A DNA stretch of 64,000 nucleotides from Xenorhabdus budapestensis. GTDB taxonomy: Bacteria > Pseudomonadota > Gammaproteobacteria > Enterobacterales > Enterobacteriaceae. The notes beneath the pieces were generated by a model that was not told the DNA's origin, ran no database searches, and was given only the letters and a program-made list of their open reading frames with translations. Location: positions 124,001-188,000 of the forward strand of contig NZ_NIBS01000005.1 of the NCBI RefSeq assembly GCF_002632465.1, in the 5' to 3' direction. The position numbers and the translations under genes were made by a program. How positions within the stretch are numbered: position 1 is the first letter of the stretch; every line of letters begins with the position of its first letter. Positions 60,501 through 64,000 of the stretch are shown here, piece by piece.

Positions 60501-61239
60501 TATGATCAATAACCACCAGCGCAGCACCATTAAGCAACGGCGCCCAAACTTCAAAGGTGCTGGCATCGAAAGCCGGATTAGCGGCGAAAGCAATCCGGTC
60601 ATTGGGTTCGATGTCAGCATAGCCATTATTGATAACCAACCGGACAACAGCCCGGTGAGGCACAATGACCCCTTTTGGTATACCAGTCGAACCAGAGGTG
60701 TACATGATATACGCTGGCTCGGCGCTGGCACCCAATAAATCAAGATTGCGATGCTCTTCTTCCCGGATCGGTTCTGTCTCACGGGTAAAACGGAGCCGCG
60801 GGACAACCAATTCAGCCGGGATCTCCATCTGCATATCAGTCAGCAGTAATTTGGCAGCACAATCATTTATCAGCCAGTTTTTCCGTTCATCCGGTACGTT
60901 GGGATCGACAGGAACATAAACCGCACCAGCCTTAAGGATAGCCAACTGAGCCACCACCAGTTCAATAGAGCGTTCTAACAGGATCGCTACATGGTCACCC
61001 AGACAAATCCCCTGTTCAATCAGTTGACAAGCCAGCCAGTTGGCCCGGGCGTTCAGTTCCGCATAGCTCAGGGTCTGATCCCCGGCGATTAACGCTGCGG
61101 CAGCCGGGGTTTTCTCTACTTGTTGTTCAAACAACTGATGAATACATACATGGTTAGGATATGGGATTTCCGTGGCGTTCCAGGTTTCCAACAACCCCAC
61201 TCTAAGGGTATTTTCCTTGCTGGTAATACTGTCTTTCAT
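45595..61239 (-). CDS. gxpS: GxpS, GameXPeptide synthetase (five-module NRPS)
   Basis: A 5214-residue cytoplasmic assembly line. Approximate domain order by residue: A1 20-520, T1 535-605, dual C/E 630-1075, A2 1095-1600, T2 1620-1690, LCL 1700-2140, A3 2160-2660, T3 2685-2755, C/E 2780-3225, A4 3245-3750, T4 3770-3840, C/E 3865-4310, A5 4330-4830, T5 4850-4920, TE 4940-5214. The dual C/E domains show FHHLLANEGDP plus HHLIGDH; the LCL domain has QHHIVSDG; each T has FALGGHSLL; the TE has YGYSSGG and GDHFSL. My manually read specificity codes are DAFWLGATFK (A1, Val-like), DAWCIGAVCK (A2, A4, A5) and DAWCMAAVCK (A3). The stereochemistry implied by the C/E domains is D-L-D-D-L, matching GameXPeptide A, cyclo(vLflL). 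TGAGGTAG precedes the ATG. No MbtH-like gene is adjacent. Confidence 0.95.
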   Translation of the reverse strand: MKDSITSKENTLRVGLLETWNATEIPYPNHVCIHQLFEQQVEKTPAAAALIAGDQTLSYAELNARANWLACQLIEQGICLGDHVAILLERSIELVVAQLAILKAGAVYVPVDPNVPDERKNWLINDCAAKLLLTDMQMEIPAELVVPRLRFTRETEPIREEEHRNLDLLGASAEPAYIMYTSGSTGIPKGVIVPHRAVVRLVINNGYADIEPNDRIAFAANPAFDASTFEVWAPLLNGAALVVIDHTTLLTPRDFVRALQAHRITVLWMSVGLFNRLAVELSPVLSQLKILLVGGDVLDPHVIAQVLRKSPPQQLLNAYGPSEGTTFTTTYHIDALTSGTTSIPIGRPIANTRIYLLDTDGQPVPLGMTGEIYIGGDGVACGYLNRPELTAERFLTDPFSNKPNARMYQTGDLARYLPDGNLEFLGRNDQQVKIRGFRIEPREIEARLVEYPAICGAVVLALGEGQDKQLVAYVLTQENEGLAARLREHLSARLPDYMVPVAFVRLDEFPLTSNGKLDRRALPTPGEDAFARQVYEAPLGEMEIILATLWRELLGIERISRHDSFFALGGHSLLGVRMIERLRNLGLTLAARNLFQCPVLSELAQTLEQHQVVAIPPNVITPAITALTPAMLPLIDLTQSEIDHIVEQVPGGITNIQDIYALSPLQDGILFHHLLAKEADPYLLAYPMVFADRALLDRYLAAVQQVVDRHDILRTAFIWQGLSVPAQVVWRQAPLSVTELTLNPADGPVGEQLAHRFDPRQYRFDLSQAPLLRFVVAQEAVAQETDGRWHVLQLQHHLIGDHTTMEVMHREVQVCLAGQDDNLPVPTPFRNLVAQARLNVDQAEHTRFFTNMLADVDEPTLPFGLTEVHRDGSQVTQSHRMLSPELNDRLRQQAKRLGVSVATLCHLAWAQVLSRTSGQNKVVFGTVLFGRMAAGEGADSGMGLFINTLPLRLDLDDTPVHDSVRLAQSRLAGLLDYEHASLALAQRCSGVAGGTSLFSALLNYRHNEQPLIPHEVVPGIEFLGEQERTNYPFVLSVEDGGSTLGLTAQVVQPFEPDRVCGYMQQALTSLAEALEQAPEMPIRALNILSETERALLLESWNATETPYPEQLCIHQLIEQQVEKTPDATALVYEGQTLSYAELNADANRLAHQLIALGIAPDQRVAICMANSPARVVGVLAVLKAGGAYVPLDPAYPGERLAHILNDAAPSIILVDETGRVALGEEALAELTLLDPNTRLDPNTLPNQPDSNPQIAALISRHLAYVIYTSGSTGVPKGVMVEHRGLVNLIRDKIVQFGIHSGNRVLQFASFGFDASVWETMMALTGGASLVIPADTVRQDTHRLWHYLEEQAVTHACLTPALLRDGADLPVLTIKPTVILGGEAPSPVLLQTLSRQATLFNAYGPTEITVCATHWRCPCYTDTDYTDVLAPIGRPTANTRVYLLDDYGQPVPLGAVGELYIGGVGVARGYLNLPDLTDERFLADPFSDAIDARMYRTGDLARYLPDGNLVFVGRNDQQIKIRGFRIEPGEIEARLTEYPAVCEAWVLALGDGQDKRLVAYVVAEEDSGLAACLREHLSAILPDYMVPAAFVRLDAFPLTPNGKLDRRALPMPEQNAFACQVYAAPQGETETTLAAIWSELLGIEQISRYDNFFALGGHSLLAVRVMNRIAAFGVELPLGALFTSPSLAAFAEKISAQRNEGRDRLSEIIPVSRDNALPLSFAQQRLWFLAQFDGVSDTYHIPLALHLRGKLNITAWQQALNRLFARHEALRSVFIMADGQPQVELLPAEFVLPVKQYELRNTPEMDEQLKLLCVQETETPFDLARGPLIRCALIQRADEDYVFLLTQHHIVSDGWSLGILKSELSALYSACLNEQPDPLPALVIQYPDYAAWQRKVFSGEGLQAQSDYWRRTLADAPVLLELPTDRPRPSRQSFIGGRIPVQIDATLVQALKQLGQQHGTTLFMTLLTAWAALLSRLSGQDDLLIGIPSANRNRRELEPLIGFFVNTLALRIDLSGTPDMVTLLQRVRQTILGAQEHQDLPFEQVVEIVQPPRRPEYTPLFQVMFAWQESDTEEWQLPGLAVTPVVQGYDIAKFDLQLELTEKAGEVVGELNYSSALFDPETIERQVGYLQILLRAMVNHPQQSVTIVDILSSTERTLLLETWNAIVAPYPEQLCVHQLVEQQVERTPDAIAVKYENQTLNYAELNARANRLAHQLIALGVIPDQPVAICVTRSLERIVGLLAVLKAGGAYVPLDPAYPGERLAYLLTDAAPTILLADNIGRAALGEEVLKTLTVLDPHALPDQPDTDQPDHNPQVPDLTSRHLAYVIYTSGSTGRPKGVMIEHQSVVNLTLEQIAQFDVGVTSRILQFASFGFDASVWEIMMALSSGAMLVIPTETIRQDPYRLWHFLEEQSVTHACLTPAMFHNGDGLPEVAIRPTLMFAGEAPATALFQTLCSRVDLFNAYGPTEITVCATAWNCPSDYTGGLIPIGRPTVNKRVYLLDKHGQPVPLGAVGELYIGGVGVARGYLNRPELTAERFLTDPFSDDADARMYRTGDLARYLPDGNLVFVGRNDQQVKIRGFRIEPGEIEAHLTEYPAVSEALVLALGDGQDKRLVAYVVANNLVANDVVAEADNGLAASLREYLSAILPDYMVPAAFVRLNEFPLTPNGKLDHRALPAPDQHAFARQVYEAPQGEIESALATIWSELLEVEQISRHDSFFALGGHSLLAVRMIERLRCMGLGVSVQTLFEHPTLSVLAQSLAQHCEVRVPDNCITPDIITLTPEMLPLINLTQPEIDHIVEQISGGIANIQDIYALSPLQDGILFHHLLANEGDPYLLITQQAFVDRSLLDRYLAAVQQVVDRHDILRTAFIWEGLSAPAQVVCRQVPLFITELALNPADGSISDQLTQRFDPRQHRIDLSKAPLLRFVIAQDTDGRWILLQLLHHLIGDHTTLEVMNREVQAYLTGRGDSLPAPIPFRTLVAQAQLGISQEEHTRFFTDMLAAVDEPTLPFGLTEVHHDGSQVTESHRMLTPALNNRLRNQARRLGVSVAALCHLAWAQVLSRTSGQKHVVFGTVLFGRMQAGEGANNGMGLFINTLPLRLDMDETPVRESVQIAHSRLAGLLAHEHTSLALAQRCSGVASGTPLFNALLNYRHNTQPVTPDEIISGIEFLGAQERTNYPFVLSVEDGGSNLGLTAQVVQPFDPERICGYMQQALESLAEVLEQAPETPIQMLEILPETERALLLKTWNAPETSYPDQLCIHQLFEQQVENAPDAIALVYENQSISYAELNIRANWLAHQLIALDVVPDQRVAICVASSPARIVGLLAILKAGGAYVPLDPAYPGERLIHILTDAAPAILLADNTGRAALGEEALAKLTVLDPNTLPDQPDTDQPDNNPQIAALTFCHLAYVIYTSGSTGMPKGVMVEHCGLVNLIRDKISQFAIHSHSRMLQFASFGFDASVWEIMMTLGSGASLVIPDDAVRQDPRRLWHYLEEQAVTHACLTPALLRDGADLPTMTIKPTLILGGEAPSVALLQALRGRARVFNAYGPTEITVCATVWRCPSDYQGGFIPIGRPTANTRIYLLDALSQPVPLGAVGELYIGGTGVARGYLNRPELTRERFLADPFSDDTDARMYRTGDLVRYLPDGNLVFVGRNDQQIKIRGFRIEPGEIEARLTEHAAVREAQVLALGDGQDKRLVAYVVVETVVVETVAAEADDRLVNRLREHLSASLPDYMIPAAFVRLDVFPLTPNGKLDRRALPVPGKEAFVRQTYAAPQGEMETALAAIWHDLLGVEQISRYDSFFALGGHSLLAVRMVERLRNLGLTLAVRDLFQSPVLSELAQTLKLNQGEGVPANVITPATTALTPEMLPLIDLTQPEIDHIIEQIPGGITNIQDIYALSPLQDGILFHHLLANEGDPYLLAGQMAFADRLLLDRYLAAVQQVIDRHDILRTAFIWEGLSVPAQVVCRQVRLSVTELTLDPADGPVSDQLAQYFDPRRHRIDLGQAPLLRFVVAPETDGRWIVLQLMHHLIGDHTALDVMSNEVQAYLDGQENVLPENNLPAPTPFRNLVAQARLGVSQEQHVRFFTDMLAEVDEPTLPFGLTEVHHDGSQITESHRMLTAELNDRLRGQARRLGVSLAALCHLAWAQVLSRTSGQEQVVFGTVLFGRMAAGEGADNGMGLFINTLPLRLDMDNTPVQDSVQVAHRWLAGLLTHEHASLALAQRCSGVHGGTPLFSTLLNYRHNALPTASNEIMDGVEFLGAQERTNYPFTLSVEDFGEALGLTAQIVQPFDPERVSGYMQQALESLVEALEQTPETPVRMLEILPETEKNLLLKIWNATETAYPDQLCIHQLFEQQVGKNPDATALIYEEQTFSYAELNGCANRLAHQLIELGVQPDQRVAICVKRSPSRIVGLLAVLKAGGAYVPLDPAYPGDRLAYMLNDAAPLVVLADNTGRAALGEEALAKLTVLDPNTLPDQSDNNPQIPALTSRHLAYVIYTSGSTGMPKGVMVEHRGLVNLIRDKISQFDIHSHSRMLQFASFGFDASVWEIMMALCGGATLDIPADTVRQDPLRLWHYLKEQAVTHACLTPALLRDGADLPEINIRPTLILGGEAPSAALLQALRGRATLFNAYGPTEITVCATTWRCPVDYIDTLIPIGRPTANTCIYLLDACGQPVPLGAVGELYIGGDGVARGYLNRPELTAERFLADPFSQTPDARMYRTGDLARYLSDGNLIFVGRNDQQVKIRGFRIEPGEIEARLTEYPAVREAIVLALGEGQDKRLVAYVVAPADDGLVTCLYSHLRARLPDYMIPAAFVRLDAFPLTPNGKLDRRALPEPDQNAFAHQAYEAPQGEVEIALAAIWRELLEVEQIGRYDNFFALGGHSLLAMRMINLAAGRGLMCTLNNLFQFPVLAELVAKITLDPLPQPQNSAIPVRPSGMEPPLFFVPSGMDDYSYVFGLAQHIQSDYPIYALPWPSINEEQVSTIEALATKMITFMKAVQPEGRYRIYGYSSGGVLAYAIAQQLLNAGETVDFLGLIDTPAPHCFKQQVIQPKLQFLAELAKQSGGEHEEEIAVLHQRIDKLNLVQFIAAAQELELYPANLRPDLIAKRWEQMGNYVQMVKEYEPQALAITLHQFYAIESYPQIPFVTEATLPSLSMEPSLGWKQVVPDSSLQLTSVPGDHFSLMEDSENKTILAKTLSMALAMNCEAEAV

Positions 61240-62138
61240 TTACTTACTACCTCAACGAATCTATTGGATATTTGAAAATTGTTATTCCCAGAAACCATCA
61301 CAAATGTTTTTCTTTTATTTTTAGGAGAAATAACAACGGGCACGCCGAGCATCGAAAGATACTCAGGCAATACTTTTTCTCAGGTGCTGGATGTCATAGT
61401 CCGGTTAATAACTGCACAACAAAAAATTATGTGGCAATAATTTTCCAGACAATGGAATAAATGGTTAATTTGGTGAACAGGAAGAAGGTATTCCATTTTT
61501 TCTTTTTTTTCCTTTTTTAGATAAGCGTCTTTGATCTACCGCAATTTTTATTAATCGACGCTGAATTCCACAACTAAATAAAAATGGATCTATTGAATAT
61601 ATCTACTGGCATGAGAGCTAAATCCTTGCTGTATTTTGTCCATTTAGTATTAATATTTGATTGAAATTATTTCATATAAAATTATCTATAAATATCAACC
61701 AAATATAACAATCAGGGAACAAGGAAAACCAAATGAAAATATTATTATAATGTTATAATAAATCCACATATATTTACCCATATAAAACATAAAATAACTT
61801 CACTATATATTATTTTATAATAATCAGATTACACAACTAATGTAAATTTAAGCACTAACTACATTTAATACCGGAATAAAACAATTTCAAATAAATACTA
61901 AAATTCCCGGACAGGAGCTCAGTGGAAGAACCGACAAATTTGAGGTTGTTTCCGTTCTGATACGAAATGCAATAACTTAACCATGAAGATAAATAAGTCA
62001 TTATGCCATTCGGAAAAGCAAACTTGACAAGTTTGGGGGTTATTCCAATAAACCCCTGCCAGCTTCGCTGGGAAGGAAAACATAAAGACAGTTGCCAATT
62101 GGCAACTGTCTGAACTAAATAATACGATTATTTTGAGG
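61240..62138. other. AT-rich upstream region of gxpS
   Basis: About 900 bp with no convincing gene. A 62-codon frame at 61272-61460 lacks a ribosome binding site. The gxpS promoter must lie here. The very AT-rich segment 61600-61900, with alternating A/T tracts, is typical of H-NS- or global-regulator-controlled natural-product promoters in this group, but no specific binding site can be named. Confidence 0.4.
62087..62110 (-). terminator. Terminator after the acetyltransferase gene
   Basis: GACAGTTGCC at 62087-62096 and its perfect complement at 62101-62110 flank an AATT loop. Read on the minus strand, TTTATGTTTTCC follows. It lies 29 nt beyond the stop of the acetyltransferase gene and separates it from gxpS. 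Confidence 0.75.
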
Positions 62139-62789
62139 TCACGAGTTCAACATATCATATAACATAACCGCTTTTTTCAATGCATCAATATCTGAAGCGC
62201 ATAAAAAGCGCTTCATAGCTTCAAATTTGGCTGGTGACCAATCATAAATTTTCATAGCAAGAAGCTCATTAATAACATCTTCAGCAAAACGATATCTAAT
62301 ATGTTTAGCAGGGTTCCCTCCCACAATGCTATAGGGTGGAATATCACGAGTGACGACGCTGTTTGCTGCAATGATAGCTCCTTCACCAATTGTGACTCCT
62401 GACATGATCATTGCCCGCATTCCTATCCACACACCATCATGAATATAGGTATTACCTTTGCCAATATATGCTTCATCAATAAATTCCAAAAAAGGGTAAA
62501 GGCAAAACCAATCAGAACGATGTGTATGGTTTCCTCCCATTAAAATAACCACTTCAGCACCAATACACACATAGTCACCAATGTATAGCTTGTCTATATC
62601 CCATTTGGGGACCCAATGTCGGCTACCTTCATCTCCTTGTAAATAACGGACAACAGATTCTTCAAAACCATTGTCCCAGCAATCGCTGTAATAGCTATGA
62701 GTGCCTTTAATATGTATATTTGGATTTTTTATAACATCATGAAGAAGTTGATATGTTGACCAATGTTTTTTCTGCATGGTAAATCTCAT
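62139..62789 (-). CDS. CatB-type hexapeptide (xenobiotic) acetyltransferase
   Basis: A 216-residue left-handed beta-helix acetyltransferase of the CatB/VatD class, which O-acetylates hydroxyl groups with acetyl-CoA; the active trimer is cytoplasmic. The family signature is NPNIHIKGTHSYYSD near residue 22. The catalytic His is in LMGGNHTHRSDW. The hexapeptide-rich core is YIHDGVWIGMRAMIMSGVTI, and YSIVGGNPAKHIRYRF follows. ATG 62777 (QKKHW) is an alternative start with a slightly better upstream AGATGAG. Acetylation of an antibiotic or of a local metabolite are both possible. It has its own terminator, so it is not co-transcribed with gxpS. Confidence 0.88.
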   Translation of the reverse strand: MRFTMQKKHWSTYQLLHDVIKNPNIHIKGTHSYYSDCWDNGFEESVVRYLQGDEGSRHWVPKWDIDKLYIGDYVCIGAEVVILMGGNHTHRSDWFCLYPFLEFIDEAYIGKGNTYIHDGVWIGMRAMIMSGVTIGEGAIIAANSVVTRDIPPYSIVGGNPAKHIRYRFAEDVINELLAMKIYDWSPAKFEAMKRFLCASDIDALKKAVMLYDMLNS

Positions 62790-63688
62790 CTTAAAAATTG
62801 ATTATTACCATAGAACGCTGCCTATGGTGATGTATCCGCGTTCAAAATACATCACTCTGTGTGATTCGAGGTTGTTTCAGTAATGGGGTATTCATTGTCA
62901 AATATCTTTTAGTGCTAATTTAACTGCCTGCTCAGTATGAATTGCTGTCGCAGCATATAACGGAACTCTGTATTTGTAGCCATATCTTCCTACACCTGAG
63001 CTGCCTTGACAAAACTGGAAGTTAAAAGTTAACTGGGATTATACCAAATAAATAGTATATCAATGAGAATTTCTATGTATGTATGACGATGTTTAGTTAT
63101 TGCCGAATATATTAATACCAAGCTTACGGTGCTAGAAAATTGTTACTACTGAAGTAAAAATAATTATTAAGGAGCTATTAATAGCTAATTTAGGTTATGA
63201 ATAAACACCAAAATTTAAATCAATATTTACTCAGAAAAATAACATATTATTTCATTTAATTTCGCAGATGACAAAAAATAAATAATTAATGAAACAGGCA
63301 TCTTAAATAATGATATAACATTATCCTTCAACACACGAAAAACATTAGAAAAATCGATTGATTATTATATTTCAGTTTGGAATAATGCACGCCAACTTAG
63401 GACTGACAGCAAACTATAAAACTGGTAAAAGTACGTTTTTCTAGTCAAATATCCATTTAATATAGTTTTTAAAATAATTTTAACAACCGTCAGCACCTTC
63501 CAACATAACATCATTCTGCAACCAAGGCTCAGGGATTAATTATTAAATCGAATGGTTTATTGATATTAGATAACGAAATAAGCCTATTAAAAATTATTAC
63601 ATCCAAAATATGAACAAACAAAATTATTAATTTTTTATTGGGAAATGAATCCCAAGATTGTTCTGTTCAAAAAGAATGAGTCTTAAAT
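62790..63688. other. AT-rich gap between acetyltransferase and LuxE-like gene
   Basis: About 900 bp of mostly AT-rich sequence. Apart from the minus-strand gene relic at 62898-63037 there is no supported gene. The region before 63689 should contain the promoter of the LuxE-like gene, but no element is clear enough to name. Confidence 0.4.
62898..63037 (-). pseudogene. C-terminal relic of an unidentified protein
   Basis: A minus-strand frame without a start reads NFQFCQGSSGVGRYGYKYR, then VPLYAATAIHTEQAVKLALK, and ends at TGA 62898. A stop bounds it upstream near 63040. Its composition (Gly, Tyr, Cys, balanced codons) differs from the surrounding AT-rich noise, so it is probably the end of a lost gene. 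I cannot name the family. Confidence 0.4.
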
Positions 63689-64000
63689 ATGCAAAATTTA
63701 ACCCATGTTAAAGCACTATGTGCCTTAGCACACCCTTATCATACTTGTGCCGAGTATGACGCATTATTTAATGATGCCATGCGTGAATTGACGTTATACC
63801 ACTGTGAATATACTTCGGGTTATGAGCAGTGGCTGACAAATAATGGTCTGGATAAACAAGCTGTAATGGAGCTGGAAGACTGGTCAAGCCTGCCACCGCT
63901 ATTTGCCAATTATTTTAAACGTAACTTAATAGTCAGCAATAGTGCAAAGGATGCGCTGGAATTGACATCCTCAGGTACAACCGGGCAAAAAAGCCGCATG
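63689..64000 (+). CDS. LuxE-like acyl-activating enzyme (5' part, runs off the window)
   Basis: An open frame from ATG 63689 to the window end, 104 codons. It contains DWSSLPPLFANYFKRNLIV and then LELTSSGTTGQKSRM, the AMP-binding loop pattern of LuxE acyl-protein synthetases and PaaK-like adenylate-forming enzymes. LuxE activates fatty acids to acyl-AMP and transfers them to its own Cys. The spacing of about 90 residues before the loop fits LuxE. It is not the lux operon copy, since its N-terminus differs from that protein. It probably opens a further biosynthetic cluster beyond the window. Confidence 0.6.
   Translation, partial: MQNLTHVKALCALAHPYHTCAEYDALFNDAMRELTLYHCEYTSGYEQWLTNNGLDKQAVMELEDWSSLPPLFANYFKRNLIVSNSAKDALELTSSGTTGQKSRM

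Noticed and set aside
45832-60919. Many open frames of 60-170 codons on the plus strand across gxpS
   Set aside because: They are antisense shadows of the repetitive NRPS modules; the same frames recur at each module because the sequence is repeated.
61272-61460. 62-codon plus-strand frame upstream of gxpS
   Set aside because: No ribosome binding site, composition follows the local AT bias and it overlaps the expected gxpS promoter.
1-64000. tRNA, rRNA, CRISPR array, prophage or replication origin
   Set aside because: No CCA-ended cloverleaf, rRNA segment, regularly spaced repeats, phage structural gene or DnaA-box cluster was seen on reading; a covariance-model search would be needed to exclude small RNAs.

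Overview
The window comes from an enterobacterial genome of the Photorhabdus/Xenorhabdus group (Morganellaceae), with Photorhabdus the more likely. Three things point there. A 15.6 kb five-module NRPS on the minus strand has the exact module order and specificity pattern of the GameXPeptide synthetase GxpS. The core genes yhiN, pitA, uspB, uspA, gdhA, rsmJ and prlC are of enteric type. The intergenic regions are AT-rich and carry a short TATACCC/GGGTATA-bounded repeat family. No tRNA, rRNA, CRISPR array or intact insertion sequence was seen.

Layout. 1-1250: gene tail, a repeat, and the wreck of an AbiE-type toxin-antitoxin pair. 1254-14971: a complete phenylacetate catabolic cluster, paaZ divergent from paaABCDEFGHIJK, with paaX at the far end and a recognisable PaaX operator upstream of paaA; paaY is absent. 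15021-18424: a LysR regulator, an MFS exporter and an exported alpha/beta hydrolase. 18475-19180: a SleB-like hydrolase gene followed by a tiny secreted, probably truncated partner. 19592-27182: a DHFR-like protein, a PRD/PTS regulator and the poorly characterised SFCGS/DUF4312/DUF4311/DUF4310 cluster with an amidohydrolase and a DgaE-like PLP enzyme, followed by a broken M20 peptidase. 28091-31223: treB-treC. 31540-33303: two tandem secreted-protein paralogues. 33688-38774: two tandem prlC copies and rsmJ. 39418-45295: gdhA, uspA, uspB, pitA, yhiN. 45333-45428: an IS256-type transposase remnant. 45595-61239: gxpS. 62139-62789: a hexapeptide acetyltransferase. 63689 to the end: the start of a LuxE-like acyl-activating enzyme.

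How the genes work together. The paa genes convert phenylacetate to phenylacetyl-CoA (PaaK), epoxidise and isomerise the ring (PaaABCDE, PaaG), open and oxidise it (PaaZ) and beta-oxidise the product (PaaF, H, J), with PaaI as rescue thioesterase and PaaX as the phenylacetyl-CoA-responsive repressor. TreB imports trehalose, the insect blood sugar, as trehalose-6-phosphate and TreC hydrolyses it. The 20-27 kb cluster looks like a PTS-regulated uptake and catabolic route for an amino-sugar-acid-like substrate, but the usual KDGP aldolase is not in the window. GxpS should make a cyclic D-Val/L-Leu/D-Phe/D-Leu/L-Leu pentapeptide.

The most informative structural observations are two independent tandem duplications. 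In the prlC duplication, the carried-over 5' end of rsmJ now forms a terminator-like hairpin, and the heat-shock-type promoter is intact only in front of the second copy. In the secreted-protein duplication, the treC tail was carried along, a terminator hairpin shows a compensatory base-pair change between copies, and one repeat element is present in unit 1 and absent from unit 2, giving a natural empty site.
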